This document shows, in pieces, positions 1 to 12,300 of a stretch of DNA of 64,000 nucleotides (the stretch's first letter is position 1; every line of letters begins with the position of its first letter). Position numbers and translations under genes: made by a program. The notes below the pieces were generated by a model. It ran no database searches and was not told where the DNA came from. It saw only the letters and a program-made list of their open reading frames with translations. The DNA is taken from the NCBI GenBank assembly GCA_003254885.1, contig QANT01004633.1, forward strand, positions 41,043 to 105,042, in the 5' to 3' direction. The DNA is from Purshia tridentata. Taxonomy: Eukaryota > Streptophyta > Magnoliopsida > Rosales > Rosaceae.

Positions 1-496
1 TCCAAATTTCTAAGATCAACTAAAGTTAGGTAGTTAAGACTTTTAATTGATTTAATTGTGTTATTTTTCATTTTATCTTTAAAAAGTTTAAAGAGAAAAC
101 AAAGTCTATTGACATTCAAATAATCTATAAACAATTATGTATATTACATTCATATATAATCTCTTGTACGAACTTATTTTACATTATGAATTGTTTAATA
201 CTCATTGAATGTTCGCACTTGAAGCGCTTTATATTTTGTTACATATTTTGGAAGTATATATATAACATTGTTAGTCCAAAGTCCAAACAACTTGGAATTG
301 GAATTTTCAATAACATATTATTGGTCATATATGTAGCCTTGAAACCTTGAAATGGTGGTGGAAGTAAATTGCAAGGCGCGTGTGTGAGTATGAGTATATA
401 TGAAACAGTGTGCCACACTTACTGTACACGTCTTGTTGAAGACACTGCAAAATACAGGCTGCAGATACACATGTACATGTGTACATACTATTTTAG

Positions 497-501
<5 letters not shown>

Positions 502-567
<66 letters not shown>
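502..567. repeat. (GA)n microsatellite, about 33 units
   Basis: An uninterrupted GA dinucleotide run of about 66 bases. A second CT run lies about 165 bp downstream. Confidence 0.97.
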
Positions 568-570
<3 letters not shown>

Positions 571-725
571 GGAATTTAGAAAGTGTGTGTTTGTGTGTGT
601 TGAAGGGAAGCAAGCAAAGGCAAAGGCCATTACTTTGCCTCAACGCTTGATTGTGTATGAGATGAGATGATGAGATGATTGGAGTGCAAGCCTGGAACCA
701 CGGAATCTGCGGTGCTCCTCCCACT

Positions 726-730
<5 letters not shown>

Positions 731-756
<26 letters not shown>
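731..756. repeat. (CT)n microsatellite
   Basis: An uninterrupted CT run of about 25 bases, in opposite purine/pyrimidine orientation to the GA run at 502-567. Confidence 0.95.
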
Positions 757-3700
757 AGACATTAACACAAACATTTTGTATTCCATTTGTGCATGTTGTC
801 AAGTATGTATTGTCATGCTTGCATGACCACACATTACATGGAACTAATCTTGTGTTGTGTCTTTCTTAATTTTGACCCAAACTTAGCAACTACCAATTAA
901 CTCCTATATTTAAGGATGTTCTTTTCTTTTCTTGGGAAATTTCATCCCCTTCTAAATTCATGGAACAATTAGCTAGATCACATATTGCCCACATATATAC
1001 AACTCAACTACTAAATATGTTCAACATTCTATTACCTACTCATCATTCAATCATCACACACAAATGGAAATGGAAATTTCACCGCCATAAATGTAATTGT
1101 GTTTTTTGGTTTTTTCTGTAAAATATTAATTGAACTTCAACTTTTAGATTATTATGAGTTAAACTATGATTCAAATCCATATGACATATAAATATATTTA
1201 TGACTCACATATATATCCTTAACTTAATTAGTATGGAAAAGTGAACTCATCACAATTTAAGGGTTACGAATGTATTTATATGTCATATGTGTTCTTAAAA
1301 TCTCTCTATACCTTTTTTCTATATAGTCTTTGAAAGGTGTTTCATTATTTCCTATGAAATTCTTTTATGAGTTGTGTTAAAAATTAGCTTTCAAGTCATT
1401 AAATATAGGAGGAAAATGGAAACAATTGATGCCTTTTATTTTTTTCCTTTCTTTCAGTTTCATGGTTTTTGACTTACATATATACTTCTGGCCACCATGT
1501 GCAAGTGGAGACTATGAAAATTCCTTTCATAGACCAAGCTATAAATTTATAAATAAATAGAAAATGAAAGAAAATTATTTGGATATGTTTTTAAGAAGAT
1601 GCAAAATAAGCATGACAATTCACATGTATATATACTTTTAAAATACAGATATAATTTTTTGCCCTTTATTAAATACAAGTGGCAATAATCAAACCCAGTT
1701 GCACGAAATATGTATGAAGTTAGGGATAAGCTAGCACTGCTAAAGCTGGTTTGCTTCTCAGACTGTACTTCATAACTAATTAATAAAATTAATGAAAAAT
1801 GCAGCTAAATATTAAATTTAAAACTTATTAATATGGATATATAAGTATCTTTGTGAGAGTTACATAGATATAATTTACACTATTATTATGCAAACTATAA
1901 TTTGTCTTTAATGAATGATCAGTAATACTCATGTGTGCTGTTGACCCTGTAGCTATATCTTTAGTTTATAAGACATGTGTTATGGTTATATAGGATAAGT
2001 CGGTCCATATATATTACCCAAATACCAACCCTAGCTAGCTTATGATTATCAAATAATTAAATCCAGTGCATATTCTATATATGTACAAGCTAATCATTGA
2101 GGTTCACTTCAAAATGGTGAAACTGAAGGCAATCATATGGTTGTGAATAAAATATTAAACATGAAGATTACTTACAAATAGAATTGAAGCAACTCATTGT
2201 CAATTAGATAATTAAATTAAACTGAAGATGTGGTGTTAAAGTGAGGTCATGGATATTGTTTACCAGAATTATTGGGATGAAGATCTCTGCTTAGTGGCTA
2301 ACTACTTACTTGCTGAAGTTGTTGAAGTTATATTATTTATATATGCTTTTAATTTTTAATTTTTTTCAAATTTTTCATTGTTGAGTACCCTTGTTGTAAT
2401 ATGGAAATTTACTTATTATAAAAAAATAAATAAAAACTATTTTGGAAAGAGTGGTAGGTTTTTTTTATTTTTTAGGGCAAGGTAGTGGTAGGCTGTTAAA
2501 CTCTTGTTTAACATTAATTTGATGCTTAGCATGAAGCCATGAACAATGAATTAATTCTTGGGATAAAGAATTATTTGGGTAGAAAATAAAGAATAGTGGA
2601 TGGGTTGTGTGCGGCACGTAAGGATCCAAAAACCAGGCTATAAGGCGAAAGAGGAAAGCTAGTAGCTACGCTTTGGATCACAAGCAAGGAATCACTTCTC
2701 ATCATGCCTACCTCTACATGACTTCATCAGTACGTACTGCAACACAACTAAACAAGACAAGTATTTATACTAAATAATTATATTATAATATATACTTTGT
2801 TTTTGGAACAATTAATTGTATTCAAATATTCGTATTGATAAATTTATACTAAGCGTAGATTGGATATCAGTTTTTTGATACGTACCCATTTAATACAAGG
2901 CTAAGAGTAAATATCAGCTTCGCATCTCTTCTTTCGTAAGAAAGATGTACCCTCTATATATCAATATATGTTTGGTTCTTATAAGTAGTGGGGAAACACA
3001 CATACAATGTATATATATACGTTATATAAGTGGTAGCTACTAGCTTGGACCAAGAAATTGCTTGCTAACCAGAAGGTCCAGTACTGAGCAACTACCCCAG
3101 TAAATATTTATACCCACTTTTTTGGTGCTTATTATAATATTATACTGTCTGTACTACTTCACAAGTCATCCATGAGAGACAGATTTTGTAGCTTCACAGC
3201 CACTCAAATACTGAGTGTAACATGTTTGTTGCAACTATTTAAATATAGTGTCAATGATGGATGTATAATAGAATGAATTAATGTATGATATCCATCAAAT
3301 AATGCTATGTGTATATATCTATATATTGTGACCAAAAAAATAAAATACACACACATATATATATATATTTATACTCTAAAGTTTGTACATAATTATGAGA
3401 TTAAAACTGACAACACAAGTCACAAGGTTTATCTGCAGAAGTCAATCATTTAGAGTCTAGCTATAGTAGAAGTTAAACATAGACTCAATACACAACCAGA
3501 GAGGTAGATCTAATAATATTAATGATCAATCTTTATTTTTTGATGTCACTACTCCACAGTCCCATGCATATATAATGTGCCACACTAATTGGTTATTACA
3601 GAATAGACATCCTTAATTAATTTCTCCTCTCTCTCTCATATTATATATGCATGACAGACAAGACAAGACAGATGCTTGCTTGTTTTTTTTGTGTCTTTTA

Positions 3701-4510
3701 CAAGATACAACAACCAGCAGCTCAGCCCCTACAGCCTACACTCACTCTTACTAGTTAAACAAATGTGTTTGCTCACCTATATATTCTTAATGAAACAAAT
3801 TAATGCTTCATCCCAAAGTTTGATGTTATTAAATATTAACTACTAGCTATAATCTATATAGTATTTAAGTTTTTTTTTAGGGGCTAAAGTAATTAGTAAT
3901 TAGCTCCATTGTCTTTGGGATTAAATCTGGAATTAAATAGTACTAGATCTGAATACCAATCAACCAATATGAAATAATAATTGATCAGAACCTTCTCATG
4001 CCTCCATGGTGGACCTTCAAGTTTTATGACTAAAAATGCTCCCTGCTAGTTGACCCAAGTTCTGTTTTTCACATATATATTATTTTGCTAGGTGAAGTGT
4101 GGATAATTGACCCAAGTTCTCTGACTTAAAATGTATGAAGTGTGGAAAATTTTCCCAAAAAAAAAAAAAAAAAATCAAAAGGTGCAAGATGGTGTCACCA
4201 TTAGGGGACTTTATAAATAGTAACCAGAGTAGGTCAGATTAAAATTTGATTTGACAAAAATTAAGATGCTTATGTGTGTGTGTGTAACTGTGTGTATAAT
4301 ATATTTCTTTCAAATTGACATTATATCAACTTGTCTTTGTCTATGCAGACACCTAAGTCATTGTCCAAAATTGAGTACTGCTTCAATATGAAATTAGTGT
4401 TCAATATATAAGGATAATAACATCCCCAACACTGTCATTCTTCAAATAATTAACAATTTACTCAATATGAAATTAGTGTTTGATTGTTGAATATGAATTC
4501 TTCTATTTAT

Positions 4511-4513
<3 letters not shown>

Positions 4514-4558
<45 letters not shown>
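4514..4558. repeat. (CT)n microsatellite, about 22 units
   Basis: An uninterrupted CT run of about 45 bases within AT-rich non-coding DNA. Confidence 0.97.
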
Positions 4559-4559
<1 letters not shown>

Positions 4560-5825
4560 ACTGTAGAGGTACTACTTGGGAGTGGTGATGGTAGTAGTGG
4601 CAATGCGTGTGTTGCATGAAATTGATAGATTATGACTTAATTAATTATGAATTCGAAGTGTAATTTTTGCTTTCAAGGGACAACCACCAGTTTGTTCATA
4701 CATGCATACATAACTCTCACTGAGCAACCAATTTCTTCATACATAAATACATACATACATACTACACATAAAGAAGTAAAATTTGACATGATCTGTTTTT
4801 AGAATTAAATTAAAACAAAAAAATAAAACAAAACTCAAAAAATTGAACAGTGTGGTGGTGCTGTGTATGTAAAAGTAAAACTTAAGGATAAAGTATTTAA
4901 TTCAACCTTAATTACTGCACCTACACTATGTTTTGTCTAGCAGATTTCACCAAGACAACAGATGTGCACATGATGTGTTAACTCTACAATGAATGTAAAA
5001 CAATGACTTGGAGGTGAATTTATACCAAAACATCCATTTTATGAAGAGTGATGGAAGGGGCATGATTTCATCATAGGCTGTCAAACACAACATTGACGTG
5101 AACAAGTGCCCTGTAAAAATTTGAGCGTCAAATAATCAAGTCTGCCCTGTAAAAATCATATGATTTCCTTCTTATATTACATGAAATTATGGAAGCTAGG
5201 TAACCATTATATGTCTGCTTGATATGTTTCTTGATTCATTTCTTAATAGTGTAAACTTTGGAGTTTGAAATTAAGGTTGTCTAACATAGTGTTTGAGTCT
5301 TAATTGCAGAGATTTAAAGGAGGAAACCTTTTATCTCTATTCCATACTTGCCCCATTTATAATTTCAGTTTGAGTAATGGACCATGTACTACATTGAGGC
5401 ACGTGAAACAAGGACAAATTTTTGGAGGGCTGAAAAGCAAAAAAAGACTGATAGGAATGGCAATACAGGATGTAGATGGGTTCATCAGAATGAGACTCAA
5501 AAGCTTTTTAATCAGCACAAGACATGACCTTAAGCAGGCTGGATTCATATAAAACTAAGTGATAACAATGGACAGTGAATGAATTAATTGATCCATCACC
5601 ACCTTTCTTCCATCTTCTAAATTTTACCATTCACATGTTGCAGTCCTTGTACAAGTCATGGGTCAGAAAATCAAATCCAGCCCAATGCTTTGCGAAATAA
5701 TTTGTATCCAAATATATCAACTAAATACTATAATCATTCCAGTTTTTCTTCAACTTTTATTTTAGCACATTGGTATATGATGATGATGATTGTCTGTTTT
5801 TTACCTATCAGATAAATAATGGTTC

Positions 5826-6125
5826 AAAGCCTATAGTAATCTACCAAATGTGATACTCTGCAAATCGTTAAAACTCTGAGTTTGCCAATTATGATATGGG
5901 CGGCCCATTCCAGTATACTTTCGTCAATGTAGGAGATGGAAAAGTCTGCCTTGTTATGGCCTGTTACATGTACCCACCCGATTGTGATTGGATGTATGAG
6001 ACTGAGACTGAGAGTGGCTATAAGCCCTTTCATTTGTGGTAATCTTAGAATTCGAAATCGACACGAGACTTCATAATCCTTGGTACTCGCATGTTTGATG
6101 GCAAGCAGTACTATCCAACTTAAGC
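5826..6125 (+). pseudogene. Degenerate kelch-like gene fragment
   Basis: This stretch aligns by eye with the 3' part of the kelch-like pseudogene at 21592-22791 (its segment about 22405-22740). Shared blocks include the equivalents of GDRKLCLFMACYM (here GDGKVCLVMACYM), CDWM, and the 'ILNTRTFDRK' region (here 'ILGTRMFDGK'). It runs on the plus strand and is interrupted by a TAA after the residues PFHLW. Only the C-terminal third of the parent is present. It sits about 270 bp beyond the stop codon of the convergent PU1 gene. It is a dead fragment, and the parental family is an uncharacterised plant beta-propeller. Confidence 0.8.
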
Positions 6126-6394
6126 TTTGATGGGTGAAGTCCAAGATTTTCTGTTCAGAAGTGAATGATATGGGGTTGAGAACTTAAAGTGAATGCATAT
6201 ATTTTCAGGTTTCCATCTAATAGAGTAATTAATACATATTGAGTGTATCAAAAACCCATGGCTCTTGCCTCTCTCCCCTCTCAAGAGCAGACCAAAACCA
6301 CAAATGTTGAGGCTAAGTGTACTCCTCCGAGTATATATGAACCATGGCACTTATTTGTAACATTCTTGGGGGGCTATGTTTACAGAAGAGCTAC

Positions 6395-9300
6395 TCAAAC
6401 TCCAGCCCGAGGCTCAACAAACACAGACGTTGTTCTTGGGGGCACAGTAAAGCATCCTGAGCATTTGTCATACACAGATCTTTTAGCTCTTTCATCAGTT
6501 GACATTACCTGCACCAAGCTCGTATTAAAGAGCCATAAGAGAACAAATCAAGGAGATCTATATATGAAGTAAGTTCAAGATAAGAGCTCAGCATTAAGAA
6601 AAAAACAAATAAAAACATGACTACTACCTGTACAGGATGCAATTGAAGAGTCCTAGCCCGAAGCGGAGGACTTGCAAATGACACCTCAGTTGGAGATGCA
6701 TTGACAATAACCACAACGTATGAGTAGCTGTGCAGCACAGATGTTTGCAAATGAATTATTCTTATAAAACTGGAATCATCAGAACTAAAGGCTGAAATAT
6801 AATTATACTAACATTGGATCTAGTTGAGATAGCCCTGGCACTCCTTCATGACCATCCTCAATGCTCATTACTATGACTCCAGGGACCGATGAAGGACCAG
6901 TATTGTGGAAACGTACCCGTCCCTGGAAAATTGAATACTATGTATTTAAAACTTGGGAGTGAATTTGGAAGGTAGCCCACAGAATCTATGGAACTAACAC
7001 TAACTTTTTTTTTCTTCTCTTTTGAGTTGAGTTTGTAGTTATTCCCTTGTATTCTTTAAATGAGTTTTCGAAGTGCCATTATGAAGTAAATTTTACAAGA
7101 AATAATGGAAATGTTTATATTAAGTCCTCTCACCTGAATAGCATTTGCTGTCCTCAAACGGAAAAGGGGTGAAGAGTACCTAATACATAACAAATCTGAA
7201 AAATTTTCCGCAGCAGCATGGATGTGACTCTTTTGAGGTTTAAAGGATGGCTCGGCTAATCTTGGTCTAATCCTGAAAAAGATAAAGAACCAGAAATTAT
7301 CAATGGACACAACATACCAGTTGTTCTAAAGGGTCTGATGCCAGATGCTGAGATGCACCACTAGCAAGGGTTTCTACATCACAATTAAATTTAAGAGAGC
7401 TCCAGAATCAAATGATTGTGGAAATAAATGAGTGCTTACAGTGGCCAGTTTTTTTCATTTTTCTCCTTTGGAGGAAGGCCAACACCCCAATTGTTAGAAC
7501 TACAAGTGAAGTCAAGCCTGGAATCATAACAACCGAATATTAAATTTGAGCAAGACAGGGACATGTTACAGCTTGCATTGATTCCTCGATCAGAAATTAT
7601 TACATAGGATAGGAGTGGGATATCTATTTATGACCAGAGATAGGTTCCAACTTGTAACTCGGAAGTAGTATTATCATGGAGAAGATTATATACTCATTCT
7701 AGCAGTTAAAATTACGATTGTCCATAATCTTACATAACAAACAATTATAATTAAGATAGTAATGCAAGAATGAGATTAATAGTGGACCTATTGAACCAGT
7801 CACCAGAATTGTATGAATCACGATCAAGTGATTTTGAACGAAGCATCTCATCCCCGGCGTGGAAAAATGGTATTCCCTAAAATTAGGAAACCATTTAAAT
7901 ACTGATTGATCATACAAATACACCAAAAAAAGAAAAGAAAAATTGACATAAAAATACACCAAACATCATGTACAGTAAAAGGAAAAATTGCATGACTTCA
8001 TCATCGATTAAAATTTAATAGCATTTAAAACCTGTGATAGTGCTATTATACTTGTTGCCAAGTGATTTATCCTGCACCTCTCATCTACAGAAATTTCCAT
8101 TGGAGTCTACAAGTAATGGATTGAGTTAGACAAGAAGATAAAAATCATAAGTAAAATAAAACTCTGTAGAAGTATATTGATCATACCTTCAGACTCACAA
8201 TGTCAAACAGAGTTTCATTGTCATGAGCAGAAGCATAATTAATCTGGAAAACAATCGAAGTTATCAGTCACGTGGCTTTTCCATGTTAAGAACATAATAA
8301 TGCTCAAAAACAAGAATCAAAAGTACATTCAAACAGGTGATGATAGGCACATAAACACGAACTAAAATTATGAATTCTGATCTAGATCCTTACAGTTTCA
8401 GTAGGGCATAAGGTATATCCTACAGTTTTCCCACCATACGTCAATACTTCTGATCCTTTTACCTGTGGGAATCATTATAAAGAAATGCTAAGGCAATGCA
8501 TTTTCCGCTAAAACATCAACAAAGAAGAATGATATGGTGTAACTGTGTAATTTGAATAAAATCATTCAGTTAAAAAAAGATAGCTGAAGATTCACAAAGG
8601 AAGGCACCAACCTACATTAAGATATACCGACAGAAAAATAATCATAACGACGTTTTAGAAAATTCATGAGCTAGTAAATAATATAGCTGCATCAAACCAT
8701 AGATGTTCAGGTGCAAAGTGCAAGTTTAGATATTAGCAAATATACCGCATAAGACTTATCCTCTGGAATTAAGGTATACCTCTTTCCCTTCATAATTGGT
8801 TAGCACAAAGTCCCTCAGGTTTGCAGCCATGCCAACCTGAATTACTGTACTAAATTAGATATAATCACAAAAAGAATTAAAAAAAAAAAAAACAAAACTG
8901 GTTTAGGACCATTTGTGCAATATCAGCAAAGAAGGGATACTAAGATGAGGATCCATATCAGTTAAACAATAGCTATATTATTACGGCTGACGAACAAAAC
9001 TTCAAAGGGATGAGAAGAATGACACAAAGAAGAAACTTCAAAGTACACAGAGAACTTAGTTTCTGACTTAAAATTTCTAGCTCCTAGTGCAGCCAAGAAG
9101 AAACCATATCATGCTTGTCTGCATATTCCATCAATAGAAAAGAAATTTCAAATTGATATTTATTTTCATCTAGATATTTCATGATTGATTTGTGCAATGG
9201 ACTAAGAAAATAACGGATTCCAACATCTGTCTACAATTTTTTTCCAACACTAAATATGTATGGCAAAAAATAAAACAACAGACATATGAGAATGCATCAA

Positions 9301-12300
9301 GATGATAAACCTGAATGTGATCCTTTGATGCAGCAAGCATGTGTTCTGCAACAGCTTCTGGTCCATGATCGTGACCATTAGGCTACAGAAGAAATAATAG
9401 ACCCACTAACTATTATTAAAATAATCATACAGACATTCTACATAAGAAAGCAATTTTTCTTGTAAAAGAAGATATATGCTACAGGGATACTCTTTTGCCA
9501 AATTGTCTGGCTTGCAATCGTTGATCATGCAAAATGCACTACACATTCAGGTATGATTTCATGGTGATTATCTGGTAACAAATCATGTCAAACTGTTTTA
9601 CAAGAGAGCATCCATAGTCATACATTCATATACATGCAACTTTTTTTTTTTTGGCAAAAAGATAGTATACGCATGCAACTTATAAGCACATGCTTGAAAA
9701 AAAATTTGTAATTGTCTCACTATAGTAACAGCTGTAAAGTACTACTGAGAAAAAAAAGTTGTAAGCTATGGGCACTGACAGGACTACCTGCATTTTACTA
9801 CTTACATATAGAATCAACTAAGAATTCTCCCAAAAAAAAAAAATTCGTTATTTTTACCTGCAACAGTAGGCCAGTCACAAATCCTTGCTGAAGTGGATCG
9901 CCAAATGGAGACCCACCAAGTATTGCATCCCGTATTCGATCATTAAAACTGAATTAAATTTCCCAATAATTCATAAGAACTAGATGCCTAGCACAGATAT
10001 TGCATCCCGTATTCGATCACTAAAACTGAATTAAATTTCCCAATAATTCATAAGAACTAGATGCCTAGCACAGATAGTAAAAATTGTACTTGACTTGATA
10101 AGGTGATTCTCTCTAGATAAGCCAATACATAATTTAGGCAGTGATGAAAGAAATAGAGGAAAAGAAAAAAGTTCGTATATACAATTCCCACTGAATTAAC
10201 ATTTGACTACTATAAGTCAGTCCACTACAAGGTTGAAGTCAAAACAAGGAACATCTCTATTTCTGTCTCTTTTGAATCTTTGGTAAGGTGAGAGATAAAT
10301 CCAAAATAGGTGCAGGTAGTATTCTTTGAGTAGTCAACAAGTGAAACACAATATTTTATGAGACAATCCTATTTTATACATAATTACTGCAGAGAATGTT
10401 ATTTACAAATTTCCAAACAGCAAAGAAAAAAATGTTGCCATATAATTGAAAAGTAAAAATATACCTCCCAATTCCAGTTCCACAAATATTGAACTGCGAC
10501 GCATTTATTCCACGCCCGTTATTGGCAACTTCACCAAAATCCCATCCTTCACCATATCTTGATAGCGGTATAAAAGGAAGAGTGAGCCAAAATCATGCTA
10601 TGGATTCAAGTATCATAAACAAAACAACTCCACAAAGAAAATTCAAGCACCAATTTCCAAAGCTACAATTAAAGAAAGTGTCTTCAATAAAAATATTGAA
10701 AAGCTCCAAACTTACATGTAGATACTAGAACCATCAACTTCATCCCTTTCCTTTGTTAGACTGCAGAGTGCATCTTTTGCTTTCACCTGTACACAGACTA
10801 GTATCTTTTAGGAACATGGCTATTATACATCCACTCATTGCACCATGCTAACTGGCTGATAATTACATACCATTGTTCTTTTCATTATATGACCCATAAG
10901 GTCAAACCGGAACCCATCAACCTGCCAAAATAGTCAAATGATTGATAATTACAGAATCCCCAATTAAAACTCAAGTATATCTGCAATGATGCATAAAATC
11001 ATAAACCCTCCTAAATTTAACAATATCTCTTCAGTATGCTATACAGAGGAGAAAATACTTCACGTGGACAAAGGAAAAGAATTCCATTTCCAACATGACT
11101 ATGAGAGGGCTGCTTTGAGGTATTTAAAAGACCATTTGATGATTAAACAATCACCTTATAATCAACTGCCCAGTGCAATAGGTCATCAATAATTAAACGC
11201 TCAACCATAAAATGCTCACTAGCAGTGTTGTTTACGCATGTACTATTCTCAATAAAACCATCTGTGTTTCTTCTCAAGTAGTATCCTGGGACAATCTGTA
11301 AATAAACTTTAAGTCACAAGTCACAACAGAAGAGTGGAGAAACCATTCAGGAAGAAATATAAGACAGGACAGCTTTCTATATATCGTGGGATCTTATAAA
11401 AAAGAAAAAAATAACGAATCACAACCTTGTCAAGAACAGAATTCTCATCAAAGGGCCCACTTCCATGCAAATGATTGTAGACAACATCCAAGACAACACG
11501 GAGACCATAAAGGTTAAGGGCCTGCAACCAATATAACCCTTTTTTCCATTATTTTTCAGTACACAGGAGGTATACAAGGGACCACTGAAAGCAGAAAACA
11601 GGAAATTCAGAGGAGAAGGAAGGATGGAGAAAGAGAAATTATATTTTATCTCCTGAAATACAACAAGACAATGAAATTCCAAACAGAGAGAACATAGCCA
11701 GTTAAGAAAATAGAAGCAAAACTTAAATTGACTGCAATGCAGAGTAACAAAACTCAATGGTTTATGTAGCATTTCACAAGACACATTAAACACAAGTTCC
11801 TTGGCACAATATCCAGACCTGCACCATCTTCCTGAACTCAATTGCACGGTGTGAACCATTTGCATTACTTGCATAGCTTCCTTTAGGGACCCCCCAGAGA
11901 ACAGGATTGTACCTTCAAAAAATAGAATAAAAATAAAGATCAAGCCAACACAAAGTAGCTTCAACAGAGAATGTAAAACAAATTGGCGAGAAAATACCCC
12001 CAGTTATACGCATCATCATTTTGGATAGCTGTAATTAGAGCTTGTTGCTCAGCTGAATCTGAAGGTAACTTTTCAAGTATCTTGGGATCTGGCCATATGT
12101 CATACAAACAATTGATGCAACCAAGCACAAGACATACAAGCCAATTTAATCTCAACCACACTTAATTTCAGAAACATCAACATAAAAACACAAAACTCAT
12201 ACATCGTATTCTGTTTGGCCTCAACATCAATGGAACAGGATCCTTTCCTTTTGAAGTTCAAATGTAAAGGGCCGGTTGCTGTCACATGCTGTGGCACCCC

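Larger units (their letters stand above)
1..5825. other. Non-coding AT-rich region
   Basis: No open frame here has recognisable protein similarity or a plausible exon chain. The short frames are low complexity (Ser/Leu runs from CT repeats) or unsupported. The region contains two long GA/CT microsatellites, poly-A and AT tracts and short CT tracts. GA-rich tracts near 500 and 730 resemble plant 5' leader sequence, so an untranslated or non-coding transcript is possible, but no known microRNA sequence was recognised on reading. Confidence 0.6.

Noticed and set aside
488-730. Open frame with a long Ser/Leu run
   Set aside because: Translation of the GA microsatellite; low complexity with no support.
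5304-5552. 82-codon frame on plus upstream of the kelch fragment
   Set aside because: No recognisable family, motif or exon context, and an equally open frame exists on the opposite strand.
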